Below, in pieces: positions 26,707 to 35,237 of a stretch of DNA of 64,000 nt. Position 1 is the first letter of the stretch. Every line of letters starts with the position of its first letter. Source of the DNA: Tumebacillus algifaecis (GTDB taxonomy: Bacteria; Bacillota; Bacilli; Tumebacillales; Tumebacillaceae); the NCBI RefSeq assembly GCF_002243515.1, contig NZ_CP022657.1, positions 1,208,001 through 1,272,000 of the forward strand, written 5' to 3'. The notes beneath the pieces were generated by a model. It was given only the letters and a program-made list of their open reading frames with translations. It was not told the origin of the DNA and searched no databases. The position numbers and the translations under genes were made by a program.

Positions 26707-27098
26707 TGCGCATCTTTCTGATCTTGATCATCGTTGTTCCGGCGCTAGAAATTTTCACAATGATTCAAGTAGGTCAAGTCATCGGCGGCTGGCAGACCTT
26801 TCTTCTGATCATCGGGACGTCGGTGCTCGGTGCCTATCTGTTAAAAGTGCAGGGCAGAAGCACTTGGCGGCAAATCAACCGCGACATGGAGATGAGGGTG
26901 CTTCCCGGCGACTCACTGCTTGACGGCGCCTGTGTGGTGGTCGGCGGCACGCTGTTGCTTGTGCCAGGATTTCTCAGCGACATCGTCGGGCTATTGATGC
27001 TGTTGCCCGGCTTGAGGGAAATTCCGAAGCACCTGATTAAGTTATACCTGATGCGAATGATGCAAAAGGGGAACTTTTCGATCTATCGCAAATTCTAG
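26703..27098 (+). CDS. fxsA: FxsA-family inner membrane protein
   Basis: The 131-residue protein has three to four hydrophobic segments and the FxsA core: a first helix with ALEIFTMIQVGQVIGGWQTF, then LLKVQGRSTWRQIN, and LLVPGFLSDIVGLLMLLPG in the second half. E. coli FxsA suppresses F-plasmid exclusion of phage T7; the normal cellular role is not known. In Bacillus an FxsA homologue lies in the same place, just after pyk, which supports the call. The start overlaps the upstream thioesterase stop. The EamA gene follows after 20 bases. Confidence 0.87.
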   Translation: MMRIFLILIIVVPALEIFTMIQVGQVIGGWQTFLLIIGTSVLGAYLLKVQGRSTWRQINRDMEMRVLPGDSLLDGACVVVGGTLLLVPGFLSDIVGLLMLLPGLREIPKHLIKLYLMRMMQKGNFSIYRKF

Positions 27099-27118
27099 AA
27101 AGAAGGGCACTCACATTT

Positions 27119-28042
27119 ATGGAACAGGACAAAAAACTGCCCGTTTCGCCACTCGTTTTCCTGATCATCGGCGTGCTCGCCGTCTCCTTTTCGGCGATCA
27201 TCATCAAATGGTCAACGGCGCCTGCCGCCATCCTTGGACTTTATCGACTCCTGTTCACGTTTCTTTTGCTCGGGCCCTTTTTGCTGACCAAAGCTGCGCG
27301 GCAGGAAGTGAAAACGCTGAGTCTGCGCACATGGGCGCTGATTGCGCTGTCCGGCGTATTTTTAGCGTTTCACTTCATTCTTTGGATCGGATCGCTGAAG
27401 TACACGACGGTGGCAAGCTCCACAATCCTGATTACGCTACAGCCGATCTTCGTCATGGTGATGGCCTATCTCACCTTAAAAGAACGCACGTCATGGCAGG
27501 CGTGGGCCGGAGCGGGAATCGCCATGATTGGAAGCACGTTTATCGGCTGGGGTGATCTGCAGATCAGCGGCACTGCGCTGTGGGGAGATCTGCTGTCCCT
27601 GTTGGGCACGCTTGTCATCAGCGGCTACTTGGTGATCGGGCAGTATCTGCGCGGCGCGATGTCGTCGATGGTCTACTCACTGCTCGTCTATGTCTTTGCG
27701 ATTTTCGTCATGTTTTTCTACTGCATTGGGGAAGGCTATTCTTTGGTGGATTACAGCGGTCGGGAATGGTTTTTGTTTGCATTGCTCGCTGTGATTCCAA
27801 CCGTCTTTGGGCACACGCTGTTCAACTGGCTGTTGAAGTATGTCAGTGCTACGACGATCTCGATGGCGATTCTCGGCGAGCCGATCTGCGCCACCATCTT
27901 GGCCTACCTGCTGCTCGGGGAAGCGGTCACATGGGCGCAGTGGATTGGTGGGGGGATCATCATGAGTGGTATCTGGCTCTTTTTGTCCACACAAAAGCGT
28001 CAAGGAGCAAAGCCGACGACCCCTAAAGGTTTCACAGGGTGA
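27119..28042 (+). CDS. EamA-family (DMT superfamily) transporter
   Basis: The 307-residue protein has about ten transmembrane helices arranged as two EamA repeats. Each contains the typical pattern near the end of a repeat, for example ASSTILITLQPIFVMVMAYLTLKER in the first and ATTISMAILGEPICATILAYLLLGE in the second. DMT exporters move metabolites or amino acids across the membrane; no substrate can be read from sequence. The ribosome site is weak (GAAGGG, long spacing). It lies 20 bases after fxsA and probably ends that operon. The stop codon falls within a small hairpin GTTTCAC/GTGAAAC without a T-run. Confidence 0.85.
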   Translation: MEQDKKLPVSPLVFLIIGVLAVSFSAIIIKWSTAPAAILGLYRLLFTFLLLGPFLLTKAARQEVKTLSLRTWALIALSGVFLAFHFILWIGSLKYTTVASSTILITLQPIFVMVMAYLTLKERTSWQAWAGAGIAMIGSTFIGWGDLQISGTALWGDLLSLLGTLVISGYLVIGQYLRGAMSSMVYSLLVYVFAIFVMFFYCIGEGYSLVDYSGREWFLFALLAVIPTVFGHTLFNWLLKYVSATTISMAILGEPICATILAYLLLGEAVTWAQWIGGGIIMSGIWLFLSTQKRQGAKPTTPKGFTG

Positions 28043-28070
28043 AACGATGGTTCGGATGGCGAAAAACTCC

Positions 28071-28100
28071 TTGTTCCCTTCCCGAAACATATGGTATGAT
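28071..28100 (+). promoter_or_regulatory. Likely promoter of icd
   Basis: TTGTTC (28071-28076) and TATGAT (28095-28100) are spaced by 18 bases in the gap before icd. The strong AGGAGG just before the icd ATG lies about 100 bases further on. Confidence 0.5.
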
Positions 28101-28203
28101 TTACATGGCTGGATTTTTAACTCACACGTTCAACAGCGGGTAAGGAGACAAAAGTGTCGCCTTACCCAATCATATATCTATACATAGCCAGGAGGTCGAA
28201 ATC

Positions 28204-29493
28204 ATGTTTGAAAAGTACACCGCTCCAACTGCTGGTGAGAAGATCACCATCGAAAATGGCAAGTTGAATGTTCCGAACAACCCGATCATCCCGTTTATCG
28301 AAGGTGACGGTACCGGTCCTGACATCTGGAATGCTTCCGTCCGCGTTTTTGAAGCGGCTGTTGAGAAAGCGTACAAAGGCGATAAGAAGATCGAATGGTT
28401 TGAAGTGCTCGCAGGTGAAAAGGCTTTCAACCAAACGGGCGAATGGTTGCCGAATGACACCTTGACCGCATTCCGCGAATTCCTCGTCGGGATCAAAGGC
28501 CCGTTGACCACTCCGGTTGGCGGCGGTATCCGCTCCCTGAACGTCGCATTGCGTCAAGAGCTTGACCTGTTTGCATGCGTGCGTCCGGTTCGCTACTTCA
28601 ACGGTGTTCCGTCCCCGGTTAAGCATCCGGAACTGGTTGACATGGTCATCTTCCGCGAAAACTCCGAGGACATCTATGCTGGTATCGAGTATGCAGAAGG
28701 CACCGACGAAGTGAAAAAGCTGATCTCCTTCCTGCGCGAAGAGATGGGCGCTAAGAAAATCCGCTTCCCGGAAACGTCCGGTATTGGCATCAAGCCGGTT
28801 TCCAAAGAAGGTACCGAGCGTCTGGTTCGCGCGGCGCTCGACTATACGATCCAACAAAACCGCAAGTCCCTGACCCTCGTACACAAAGGCAACATCATGA
28901 AGTTCACCGAAGGCGCTTTCAAAAACTGGGGCTACGAAGTGGCTGAGCGCGAATATGCGGATAAAGTGTTCACATGGGCACAATATGACCGCATCAAGGA
29001 CGCAGAAGGCACTGCTGCGGCGAACCAAGCGCAAGCGGATGCAGAAGCTGCTGGCAAGATCATCGTAAAAGACGTGATCGCCGACGCATTCCTGCAACAG
29101 ATCCTCACCCGTCCGGCTGAGTACGATGTCATCGCAACTCTCAACCTGAACGGCGACTACATCTCCGACGCGCTGGCTGCACAAGTTGGCGGTATCGGTA
29201 TCGCTCCGGGTGCAAATATTAACTACGTAACCGGTCATGCAGTCTTCGAAGCAACGCACGGTACCGCTCCGAAGTATGCAGGTCTCGATAAAGTAAACCC
29301 AGGTTCTGTGATTCTCTCCGGCGTCATGATGTTCGAATTCTTGGGCTGGCAAGAAGCGGCTGACTTGATTGTCAACGCGCTTGAGAAAGCGATTGATCAA
29401 AAAACGGTAACGTACGACTTCGCTCGCCTGATGGAAGGCGCAACCGAAGTGAAGTGCTCCGAATTTGCAGACGCGCTGATCAAGAACCTGTAG
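28204..29493 (+). CDS. icd: NADP-dependent isocitrate dehydrogenase
   Basis: The 429-residue protein is full length for the Bacillus/E. coli Icd group. It has [14 protein letters not shown] near 30-43, the substrate loop [24 protein letters not shown] with the phosphorylation-type Ser, [12 protein letters not shown], and the nucleotide site HGTAPKYAG. It decarboxylates isocitrate to 2-oxoglutarate in the TCA cycle. AGGAGGTCG precedes the ATG. In Bacillus subtilis the operon order is citZ-icd-mdh; here icd and mdh are together, but citrate synthase lies 15 kb away. mdh follows after 50 bases. Its codon use suggests high expression. Confidence 0.96.
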   Translation: MFEKYTAPTAGEKITIENGKLNVPNNPIIPFIEGDGTGPDIWNASVRVFEAAVEKAYKGDKKIEWFEVLAGEKAFNQTGEWLPNDTLTAFREFLVGIKGPLTTPVGGGIRSLNVALRQELDLFACVRPVRYFNGVPSPVKHPELVDMVIFRENSEDIYAGIEYAEGTDEVKKLISFLREEMGAKKIRFPETSGIGIKPVSKEGTERLVRAALDYTIQQNRKSLTLVHKGNIMKFTEGAFKNWGYEVAEREYADKVFTWAQYDRIKDAEGTAAANQAQADAEAAGKIIVKDVIADAFLQQILTRPAEYDVIATLNLNGDYISDALAAQVGGIGIAPGANINYVTGHAVFEATHGTAPKYAGLDKVNPGSVILSGVMMFEFLGWQEAADLIVNALEKAIDQKTVTYDFARLMEGATEVKCSEFADALIKNL

Positions 29494-29543
29494 TGTAGCG
29501 AGCGAAGCCAGATAAACAATCGTTTTGAGTGGAGGAGATCGCC

Positions 29544-30488
29544 ATGACCATGAAGCGTAACAAAATCACTATCGTCGGCGCAGGCTTTACCGGTGCAACC
29601 ACCGCACTTTTCCTGGCACAAAAAGAATTGGGCGACATCGTCCTGCTCGACATCCCGCAATTGGAGAACCCGACAAAAGGCAAGGCGCTCGATATGTTTG
29701 AAGCTACCCCGGTACTTGGGGTCGATTCGAACATCATCGGCACCTCGAACTACGAAGACACAGCTGACTCCAATGTTGTCATCATCACCGCAGGTATTGC
29801 ACGCAAGCCGGGCATGAGCCGCGATGATCTTGTGGCAACCAACGCGGGCATCGTGAAGTCCGTTACTGAGCAAGTGGTGAAGTACTCTCCGAATTCGATC
29901 TTGATCATCCTGTCCAACCCAGTAGACGCGATGACCTATGTCGCTTACAAAACTTCCGGTTTCCCGAAAAACCGTGTTATCGGTCAATCGGGTGTGCTCG
30001 ACACAGCTCGTTTCCGCTCGTTCATCGCGATGGAGCTGGGCGTTTCCGTTGAAGACATCCAAGGCTTCGTGCTTGGAGGACATGGTGACGACATGGTTCC
30101 GCTCGTGCGTTACTCCTACGCTGGCGGCATCCCGCTTGAGAAGCTGATCCCGGCTGAGCGTCTCGAAGAGATCGTACAACGCGCACGCGTTGGCGGCGGT
30201 GAGATTGTGCAACTGCTCGGCAACGGCTCTGCTTACTACGCACCGGCTGCATCGCTCGCTCAGATGACCGAAGCGATCCTCAAAGACAAAAAGCGCATTC
30301 TGCCTTCCATCGCACTGCTCGAAGGCGAATACGGCTACAACGACCTGTTCATGGGCGTACCGACACTGCTTGGCAAAGGCGGTATCGAAAAAGTGTTCGA
30401 ACTCGAACTGACTGCGGACGAAAAAACGGCGTTGGACAAATCTGCTGACTCCGTTCGCAAAGTGATCGAAGTCGTAGAAGGCCGCTAG
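29544..30488 (+). CDS. mdh: Malate dehydrogenase (LDH-like)
   Basis: The 314-residue protein is of the LDH-like MDH type of Bacillus, with the NAD loop [10 protein letters not shown] near 11-20, [34 protein letters not shown], and the catalytic region [10 protein letters not shown] and [11 protein letters not shown], where His and Asp act. It oxidises malate to oxaloacetate. Start ATG 29544 follows GGAGGAGAT; a second ATG six bases later is possible. It is the last gene of the icd-mdh pair and is closed by a strong terminator at 30531. The phoPR genes that follow mdh in Bacillus subtilis are absent here. Confidence 0.96.
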   Translation: MTMKRNKITIVGAGFTGATTALFLAQKELGDIVLLDIPQLENPTKGKALDMFEATPVLGVDSNIIGTSNYEDTADSNVVIITAGIARKPGMSRDDLVATNAGIVKSVTEQVVKYSPNSILIILSNPVDAMTYVAYKTSGFPKNRVIGQSGVLDTARFRSFIAMELGVSVEDIQGFVLGGHGDDMVPLVRYSYAGGIPLEKLIPAERLEEIVQRARVGGGEIVQLLGNGSAYYAPAASLAQMTEAILKDKKRILPSIALLEGEYGYNDLFMGVPTLLGKGGIEKVFELELTADEKTALDKSADSVRKVIEVVEGR

Positions 30489-30530
30489 TTTCATTGCAAA
30501 AGTATTACAGGTAGATTACATTTTACAAAA

Positions 30531-30567
30531 AATTCCCCGGAATTAGAAAATTCTGGGGAATTTTTTT
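30531..30567 (+). terminator. Terminator of icd-mdh
   Basis: A 14-bp stem from AATTCCCCGGAATT (30531-30544) with one G-T pair, an AGAA loop, and seven T. It is the strongest barrier before the opp leader. Confidence 0.93.
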
Positions 30568-30934
30568 CGTCTCTGTAGTACAATAAAAAAACAAAATCGC
30601 TTAGCAATTCGAATATTTGCACCTTAATAACGTTGGATATTGTAGAAAAATGTCGAATCTATCTAGAAATGTTCTAGAATCCTGACGAATTTTAGCCATA
30701 AATGACTCGCATGTATAACATCTTTATGATATTGTATAACTTGTGGCTGTTCGGTAGTCTTACAGCAAAGATTCAGAATCTAGAAGTTATTCCAAAATGA
30801 CCTCCGAATCTCTTGCATAATCGGCTCGATGCACTCGTAATTTTACTAGTGGACGAGTGAGGCAGATTAGACTATAATTTTTTATGAATAATCTGTCTTT
30901 TAAAGTAGTTTGAATAATTCCTTTTGGGTATTAG
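30568..30934 (+). other. AT-rich intergenic stretch before the opp leader
   Basis: No gene is visible. The stretch is AT-rich and holds a perfect inverted repeat TCTAGAA-ATG-TTCTAGA at 30662-30678, a possible regulator site, and the opp promoter at 30850-30878. Confidence 0.5.
30850..30878 (+). promoter_or_regulatory. Likely promoter of the opp leader and operon
   Basis: TGGACG (30850-30855), 17 bases, TATAAT (30873-30878). This would start a transcript near 30885, leaving a leader of about 370 bases before the oppB start codon. Confidence 0.55.
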
Positions 30935-31172
30935 GCTGGTGCCTTACCATAAATATTACTGCCACTTACATGAAATGACGCAAAGGGGGAACCGGGGAAG
31001 TAGGAGTGAGTGAGGCCCTGACCGAACGGATGTTGAGCGCAACATGTACGAAACCGCTTCCATGAAGGCTGGCTCCGCGGGACTGGGAAAATGTAACAAG
31101 GTTCTCTGAAAGGCTGAGAGCTCAGGCGCTGGGGGTGCCGAGTCTCGCAATTGCCAGCAAAACGCCACTAGC
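30935..31172 (+). ncRNA. Unassigned structured leader RNA upstream of oppBCDF
   Basis: This block is clearly more GC-rich than the AT-rich DNA around it, yet no coding frame fits. GCTGGTG (30935-30941) can pair with CACTAGC (31166-31172, one G-U), which would close the whole element. Inside are ATGTTG-AGCG-CAACAT (31030-31045), GGCGC/GTGCC (31125-31139), CTGA/TCAG around 31113-31124, and purine-rich joining segments such as AAAGGGGGAACCGGGGAAG. Just after it GAGATGCA/TGTATCTC (31182-31211) forms another hairpin, without a T-run. It lies between a good promoter and oppB, so it is probably a riboswitch-like or protein-responsive leader. I could not match it to the c-di-AMP, c-di-GMP, cobalamin, lysine, T-box, TPP or M-box patterns I know. 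Confidence 0.45.
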
Positions 31173-31258
31173 AAAAAGACAGAGATGCAAGTAGACTAAT
31201 AGCTGTATCTCAACCAAAACCACAAATATCAAAAAAAATTTCTTTGGGAGGTGTGGTT

Positions 31259-32188
31259 GTGCTTCGTTTTATCCTCCGTCGTGTTGTTTACGGTTTGATC
31301 ACCCTTTGGGTAATCGTTTCTCTGACCTTTATCTTGATGCATAACCTTCCGGGCGATCCGTTCGCTGCTTCTGAACGTTTGAATGACGCCACTAAAGCGA
31401 TCCTGTTGAAACACTATGGTCTGGATGACCCGATTTGGGTTCAATATGGACGCTACCTGCAAAACATCGTGAGTGGTGACTTAGGTGTATCCTTCTTCTA
31501 TCCAACACGTACAGTTAATGAAATCATTGGACAGACGTTCCCGACGTCAGCTCAACTCGGGCTTTACTCGATCGTTGTCGCGATCACCATCGGTTTGACC
31601 CTTGGTATCGTCGCAGCGCTGAACCACAACAAAGGCTTAGACTACTTTGCAATGTTTACAGCGATCGTCGGTGTCTCCGTTCCGGCCTTCGTAATCGGTC
31701 CGTTGCTCTCGTACTACATCGGGGTGCAGCTCGGATGGTTGCCGCCGGCACTGTGGAAAGGTCCATCATATGTCATCTTGCCGACTATTACGCTCGCCTT
31801 TGGTACATTGGCTACCATGGCACGTATGATGCGTACTTCCATGCTTGATGTCGTCAACCAAGACTACATCAAGACCGCACGTTCGAAAGGTCTTTCCCGC
31901 ATTACGATCGTTGTCAAGCACACCGTTCGTAACGCAATTCTGCCGATCATCACGATCTTGGGCCCGCTCACCGTCAACATCATGACCGGTACCCTCGTCG
32001 TTGAACAGATCTTCGCAGTTCCAGGCATGGGTAAACACTTTGTAAACTCTATCACGACGAATGACTACACGATGATCATGGGTATGACGATCTTCTACTC
32101 GGGTCTGCTCATTCTCGCTATCATCGTGACAGATATCCTTTACGGGGTTGTCGATCCGCGTATCCGTCTGGCGAAAGGTGGGAAGTAA
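31259..32188 (+). CDS. oppB: Oligopeptide ABC transporter permease OppB
   Basis: The 309-residue protein has about six membrane helices and starts RFILRRVVYGLITLWVIVSLTF, as DppB/OppB proteins do. NLPGDPF follows, and the EAA-type coupling loop (YIKTARSKGLSRITIVVKHTVRNA) is near 205-228. With OppC it forms the membrane channel for peptide uptake; a nickel or other substrate cannot be excluded. Start GTG 31259 follows GGGAGGTG at 31246-31253. It is first of four tightly spaced genes (3-14 bases apart or overlapping). No binding-protein gene (oppA) is next to the operon, so that part must be encoded elsewhere. Confidence 0.9.
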   Translation: MLRFILRRVVYGLITLWVIVSLTFILMHNLPGDPFAASERLNDATKAILLKHYGLDDPIWVQYGRYLQNIVSGDLGVSFFYPTRTVNEIIGQTFPTSAQLGLYSIVVAITIGLTLGIVAALNHNKGLDYFAMFTAIVGVSVPAFVIGPLLSYYIGVQLGWLPPALWKGPSYVILPTITLAFGTLATMARMMRTSMLDVVNQDYIKTARSKGLSRITIVVKHTVRNAILPIITILGPLTVNIMTGTLVVEQIFAVPGMGKHFVNSITTNDYTMIMGMTIFYSGLLILAIIVTDILYGVVDPRIRLAKGGK

Positions 32189-32191
32189 ACG

Positions 32192-33106
32192 ATGCAACCT
32201 GTTACTCAAGACAAGTTTAAACTGGCCAATAAGCAATCGGATGCAGAGCGTGTCGTTCGTCCTTCCGTTTCCTACTGGGCAGATGCATGGCGCCGCCTGA
32301 AGAAAAACAAAGTGGCGATGATCGGCTTGGTTCTTTTGACCCTGCTTGCTATATTGGCAATCGCTGGTCCGGAAATCCAACCGTACCATTATCAAGAGCA
32401 AGACCTCTCTGTTCGTAACCAATCCCCGACGCTGGATCATTGGTTCGGCACTGACGATTTTGGTCGTGACCAATGGGTTCGCGTATGGTGGGGCGTTCGT
32501 ATTTCGTTGTTTATCGGTATCGTCGCAGCATCTCTCGACTTTGTAATCGGTATTTTGTATGGCGGTATTTCCGCTTACTTTGGCGGTCGTATCGACGATG
32601 TGATGCAGCGTTTTGTTGAGATCGTATACGGTATTCCTTACCTCATCTTGATCATCTTGTTGATCATGGTCATGGGGCCAGGTATATTCACCATCATTTT
32701 GGCAATGGCTTCTGTCGGTTGGGTCGGTATGGCCCGTCTTGTACGCGGCCAGATTCTGTCCCTGAAAGAGCAAGAGTACGTGCTTGCCGCTCGTACGCTT
32801 GGTGCTAGCCCGTGGCGCATCATCCTGCGTCACTTGATCCCGAACGCACTGGGGATCATCATCGTTCAAATCACGTTTACCGTTCCAGGTGCGATCTTCG
32901 CGGAAGCATTCCTGTCCTTCATCGGTCTGGGGATTAAAGTTCCGCTCGCATCTCTCGGTTCTCTGGTAAACGACGGCGTGCAATCGATGCGTAACTTCCC
33001 GTTCCGTCTGATCTGCCCGTCCCTCGTCTTCGCGTGCATCATGCTGTCCTTCAACCTGTTGGGTGACGGATTGCGCGACGCTCTCGACCCGAGACTTCGT
33101 AAATAA
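32192..33106 (+). CDS. oppC: Oligopeptide ABC transporter permease OppC
   Basis: The 304-residue protein is the second permease. A cytosolic N-terminal stretch ([20 protein letters not shown]) leads into the first helix. [19 protein letters not shown] is the OppC/DppC hallmark near 87-105, and the coupling loop [24 protein letters not shown] is near 195-218. About six membrane helices are present. It partners OppB and docks on the OppD/OppF ATPases. The ATG follows AAAGGTGGGAAG in the end of oppB and lies only 3 bases after the oppB stop, so expression is coupled. Confidence 0.92.
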   Translation: MQPVTQDKFKLANKQSDAERVVRPSVSYWADAWRRLKKNKVAMIGLVLLTLLAILAIAGPEIQPYHYQEQDLSVRNQSPTLDHWFGTDDFGRDQWVRVWWGVRISLFIGIVAASLDFVIGILYGGISAYFGGRIDDVMQRFVEIVYGIPYLILIILLIMVMGPGIFTIILAMASVGWVGMARLVRGQILSLKEQEYVLAARTLGASPWRIILRHLIPNALGIIIVQITFTVPGAIFAEAFLSFIGLGIKVPLASLGSLVNDGVQSMRNFPFRLICPSLVFACIMLSFNLLGDGLRDALDPRLRK

Positions 33107-33120
33107 GGAGGGTAATGCCC

Positions 33121-34152
33121 ATGAACAACATCTTGGAAGTCAAAGACTTAAAGGTATCGTTCCACACCTATGCTGGTGAAGTTCAAGCCGTACGTGGCGT
33201 TACCTTCAACTTGAAAAAAGGTGAATGCCTTGCGATCGTGGGTGAGTCCGGTTGCGGTAAATCTGTAACCTCGCAAGCGATCATGCGCCTGATTCAAACC
33301 CCGCCAGGTGAGATCAAAGCAGATTCGCAGATCTTGTTTGACGGTAAAACTGACATCGTTAAGTTGACCGATAGAGAAATGGAGAACGTTCGTGGTTCGG
33401 AGATGGGCATGATCTTCCAAGACCCGATGACTTCTCTGAACCCGACCATGAAAGTTGGCTCTCAGATTGCGGAAGGTCTGATCAAACACCAAGGTCTGTC
33501 CCGTCAAGCAGCTCGTGAGCGTGCGATTGAAATGTTGCGCCTCGTTGGGATTCCGAACCCGGAATCTCGCGTGGAGCAATATCCGCATCAATTTTCCGGC
33601 GGTATGCGTCAGCGTGTCATGATCGCAATCGCGCTGGCGTGCAACCCGAAGCTTTTGATCGCCGACGAGCCGACCACCGCGCTCGACGTTACGATTCAGG
33701 CTCAGATCCTCGACCTGATGCGCGATCTGCAAGAGAAAACCGGTGCTTCGATCATCATCATCACCCATGACTTGGGCGTTGTTGCTGACGTAGCGCAAAA
33801 AGTTGTCGTTATGTACGCTGGTAAAGTTGTAGAGAACGGCCTGATCGACGATGTCTTCTACAACCCGCAACATCCGTACACTTGGGGTCTGTTGCGTTCC
33901 GTTCCGCGTCTGGACAGCTCGAAAGATGAAGATCTCATCCCGATCGAAGGCACACCGCCCGATTTGATCGCACCGCCGAAAGGATGCGCATTCGCACCGC
34001 GCTGCCCGTACGCGATGGAGATCTGCATGGAACAGGATCCGGAAATGACGAAGCTCGACCAAAACCATTCAGCTGCTTGCTGGCTTCTCCACCCGAACGC
34101 TCCTAAAGTTGAACGTCCAGTAGAAGTAGGGGGAGGTCACCACAATGGCTAA
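33121..34152 (+). CDS. oppD: Oligopeptide ABC transporter ATP-binding protein OppD
   Basis: The 343-residue ATPase has Walker A GESGCGKS at 41-48, the ABC signature FSGGMRQR near 159-166, Walker [13 protein letters not shown], and the C-terminal peptide-transporter extension with the Cys cluster C[15 protein letters not shown] that holds an iron-sulphur cluster in some Opp/Dpp ATPases. It powers peptide import with OppF. The start is ATG 33121, 8 bases from AAGGAGGG; ATG 33115 would be too close. The gene overlaps oppF by 8 bases. The extra Cys residues are visible; the cluster itself is inferred. Confidence 0.93.
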   Translation: MNNILEVKDLKVSFHTYAGEVQAVRGVTFNLKKGECLAIVGESGCGKSVTSQAIMRLIQTPPGEIKADSQILFDGKTDIVKLTDREMENVRGSEMGMIFQDPMTSLNPTMKVGSQIAEGLIKHQGLSRQAARERAIEMLRLVGIPNPESRVEQYPHQFSGGMRQRVMIAIALACNPKLLIADEPTTALDVTIQAQILDLMRDLQEKTGASIIIITHDLGVVADVAQKVVVMYAGKVVENGLIDDVFYNPQHPYTWGLLRSVPRLDSSKDEDLIPIEGTPPDLIAPPKGCAFAPRCPYAMEICMEQDPEMTKLDQNHSAACWLLHPNAPKVERPVEVGGGHHNG

Positions 34153-35143
34153 TGCTACAACCACCGCTGCAAACTCGACCCAAACGGGTACGGATACCAT
34201 TCTTGAGGTCAAAAACCTCTCGAAACATTTTGACTTGGGCCGCGGTACGATTCTGAAGGCTGTTGATAACGTGTCCTTCTCGATCAAGCGTGGTGAAACT
34301 TTCGGTCTGGTAGGCGAATCAGGTTGCGGTAAGTCCACCACCGGACGTACGATCATCCGTCTGTATGATGCAACTCAAGGTACCGTTAAGTTCAACGGCA
34401 AAGATGTGCACAAAGTGCAAGGTCGCGACTTGAAGCAATTCAACCGCGACATGCAGATGATCTTCCAAGACCCGTATGCATCGCTCAACCCGCGGATGAC
34501 TGTCGGCGACATCATCGGTGAAGGTATCGACATTCACAAGTTGCTCTCCGGCCGTCAACGCCTGGATCGCATCTACGAACTGTTGCGTACCGTTGGTTTG
34601 AACGAAGAACACGCATCTCGTTTCCCGCATGAATTCTCCGGCGGTCAACGTCAGCGTATCGGTATCGCACGCTCTTTGGCGATCGAACCGCAGTTCATCA
34701 TTGCGGACGAACCGATCTCCGCACTGGACGTGTCGATCCAAGCACAGGTTGTTAACCTGATGAAGAAATTGCAAGAAGAGCGCGGTTTGACCTACCTCTT
34801 CATCGCGCATGACTTGGCGATGGTTAAGCACATTTCTGACCGGATCGGCGTTATGTACCTCGGCTCACTCGTCGAAGTGACTGAGGCAACCGAACTGTAT
34901 CGCAAGCCGATGCATCCGTACACGGAAGCACTGCTTTCTGCAATCCCGATTCCGGACCCGGAAATCGAGCGCACCCGTGAACGCATCATCCTGGAAGGCG
35001 ACGTTCCGTCTCCGGTTAACCCGCCGTCCGGTTGCCGTTTCCGTACGCGTTGCCCGAAAGCAATGCCGGAATGCGCACAGATCACTCCGGAACTGAAAGA
35101 AGTTGAGCCGGGCCACCATGTGGCTTGCCTGCTCTACAGCTAA
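34145..35143 (+). CDS. oppF: Oligopeptide ABC transporter ATP-binding protein OppF
   Basis: The 332-residue ATPase has Walker A GESGCGKS at 57-64, signature FSGGQRQR near 163-170, Walker [13 protein letters not shown], and the same C-terminal Cys cluster as OppD ([14 protein letters not shown]). An unusual Thr/Asn/Ala-rich N-terminal lead of about 18 residues precedes the ATPase core. It completes the OppBCDF importer. GGGGGAGGTC stands before the ATG inside the end of oppD. A compact terminator follows 15 bases after the stop, closing the operon. Confidence 0.93.
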   Translation: MANATTTAANSTQTGTDTILEVKNLSKHFDLGRGTILKAVDNVSFSIKRGETFGLVGESGCGKSTTGRTIIRLYDATQGTVKFNGKDVHKVQGRDLKQFNRDMQMIFQDPYASLNPRMTVGDIIGEGIDIHKLLSGRQRLDRIYELLRTVGLNEEHASRFPHEFSGGQRQRIGIARSLAIEPQFIIADEPISALDVSIQAQVVNLMKKLQEERGLTYLFIAHDLAMVKHISDRIGVMYLGSLVEVTEATELYRKPMHPYTEALLSAIPIPDPEIERTRERIILEGDVPSPVNPPSGCRFRTRCPKAMPECAQITPELKEVEPGHHVACLLYS

Positions 35144-35157
35144 GTTCCGTTCTCAAG

Positions 35158-35183
35158 AAGCACACCTTCGGGTGTGCTTTTTT
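35158..35183 (+). terminator. Terminator of oppBCDF
   Basis: AAGCACACC-TTCG-GGTGTGCTT, a 9-bp stem on a stable tetraloop, followed by TTTT. Confidence 0.92.
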
Positions 35184-35237
35184 ACTTTTCATTATGCTAC
35201 AATAAACGGAGTACAAACCTTCTGACGAGGTGGAGAC

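Noticed and set aside
28162-29400. Long minus-strand frame of 412 codons over icd
   Set aside because: It is a mirror of icd with biased composition; icd is certain on the plus strand.
30935-31172. Known riboswitch: c-di-AMP (ydaO), cobalamin, T-box, lysine, TPP
   Set aside because: Some short pieces resemble ydaO or cobalamin elements (GGGGAACCGG, GGTGCC), but the conserved boxes that should follow are missing or out of order.
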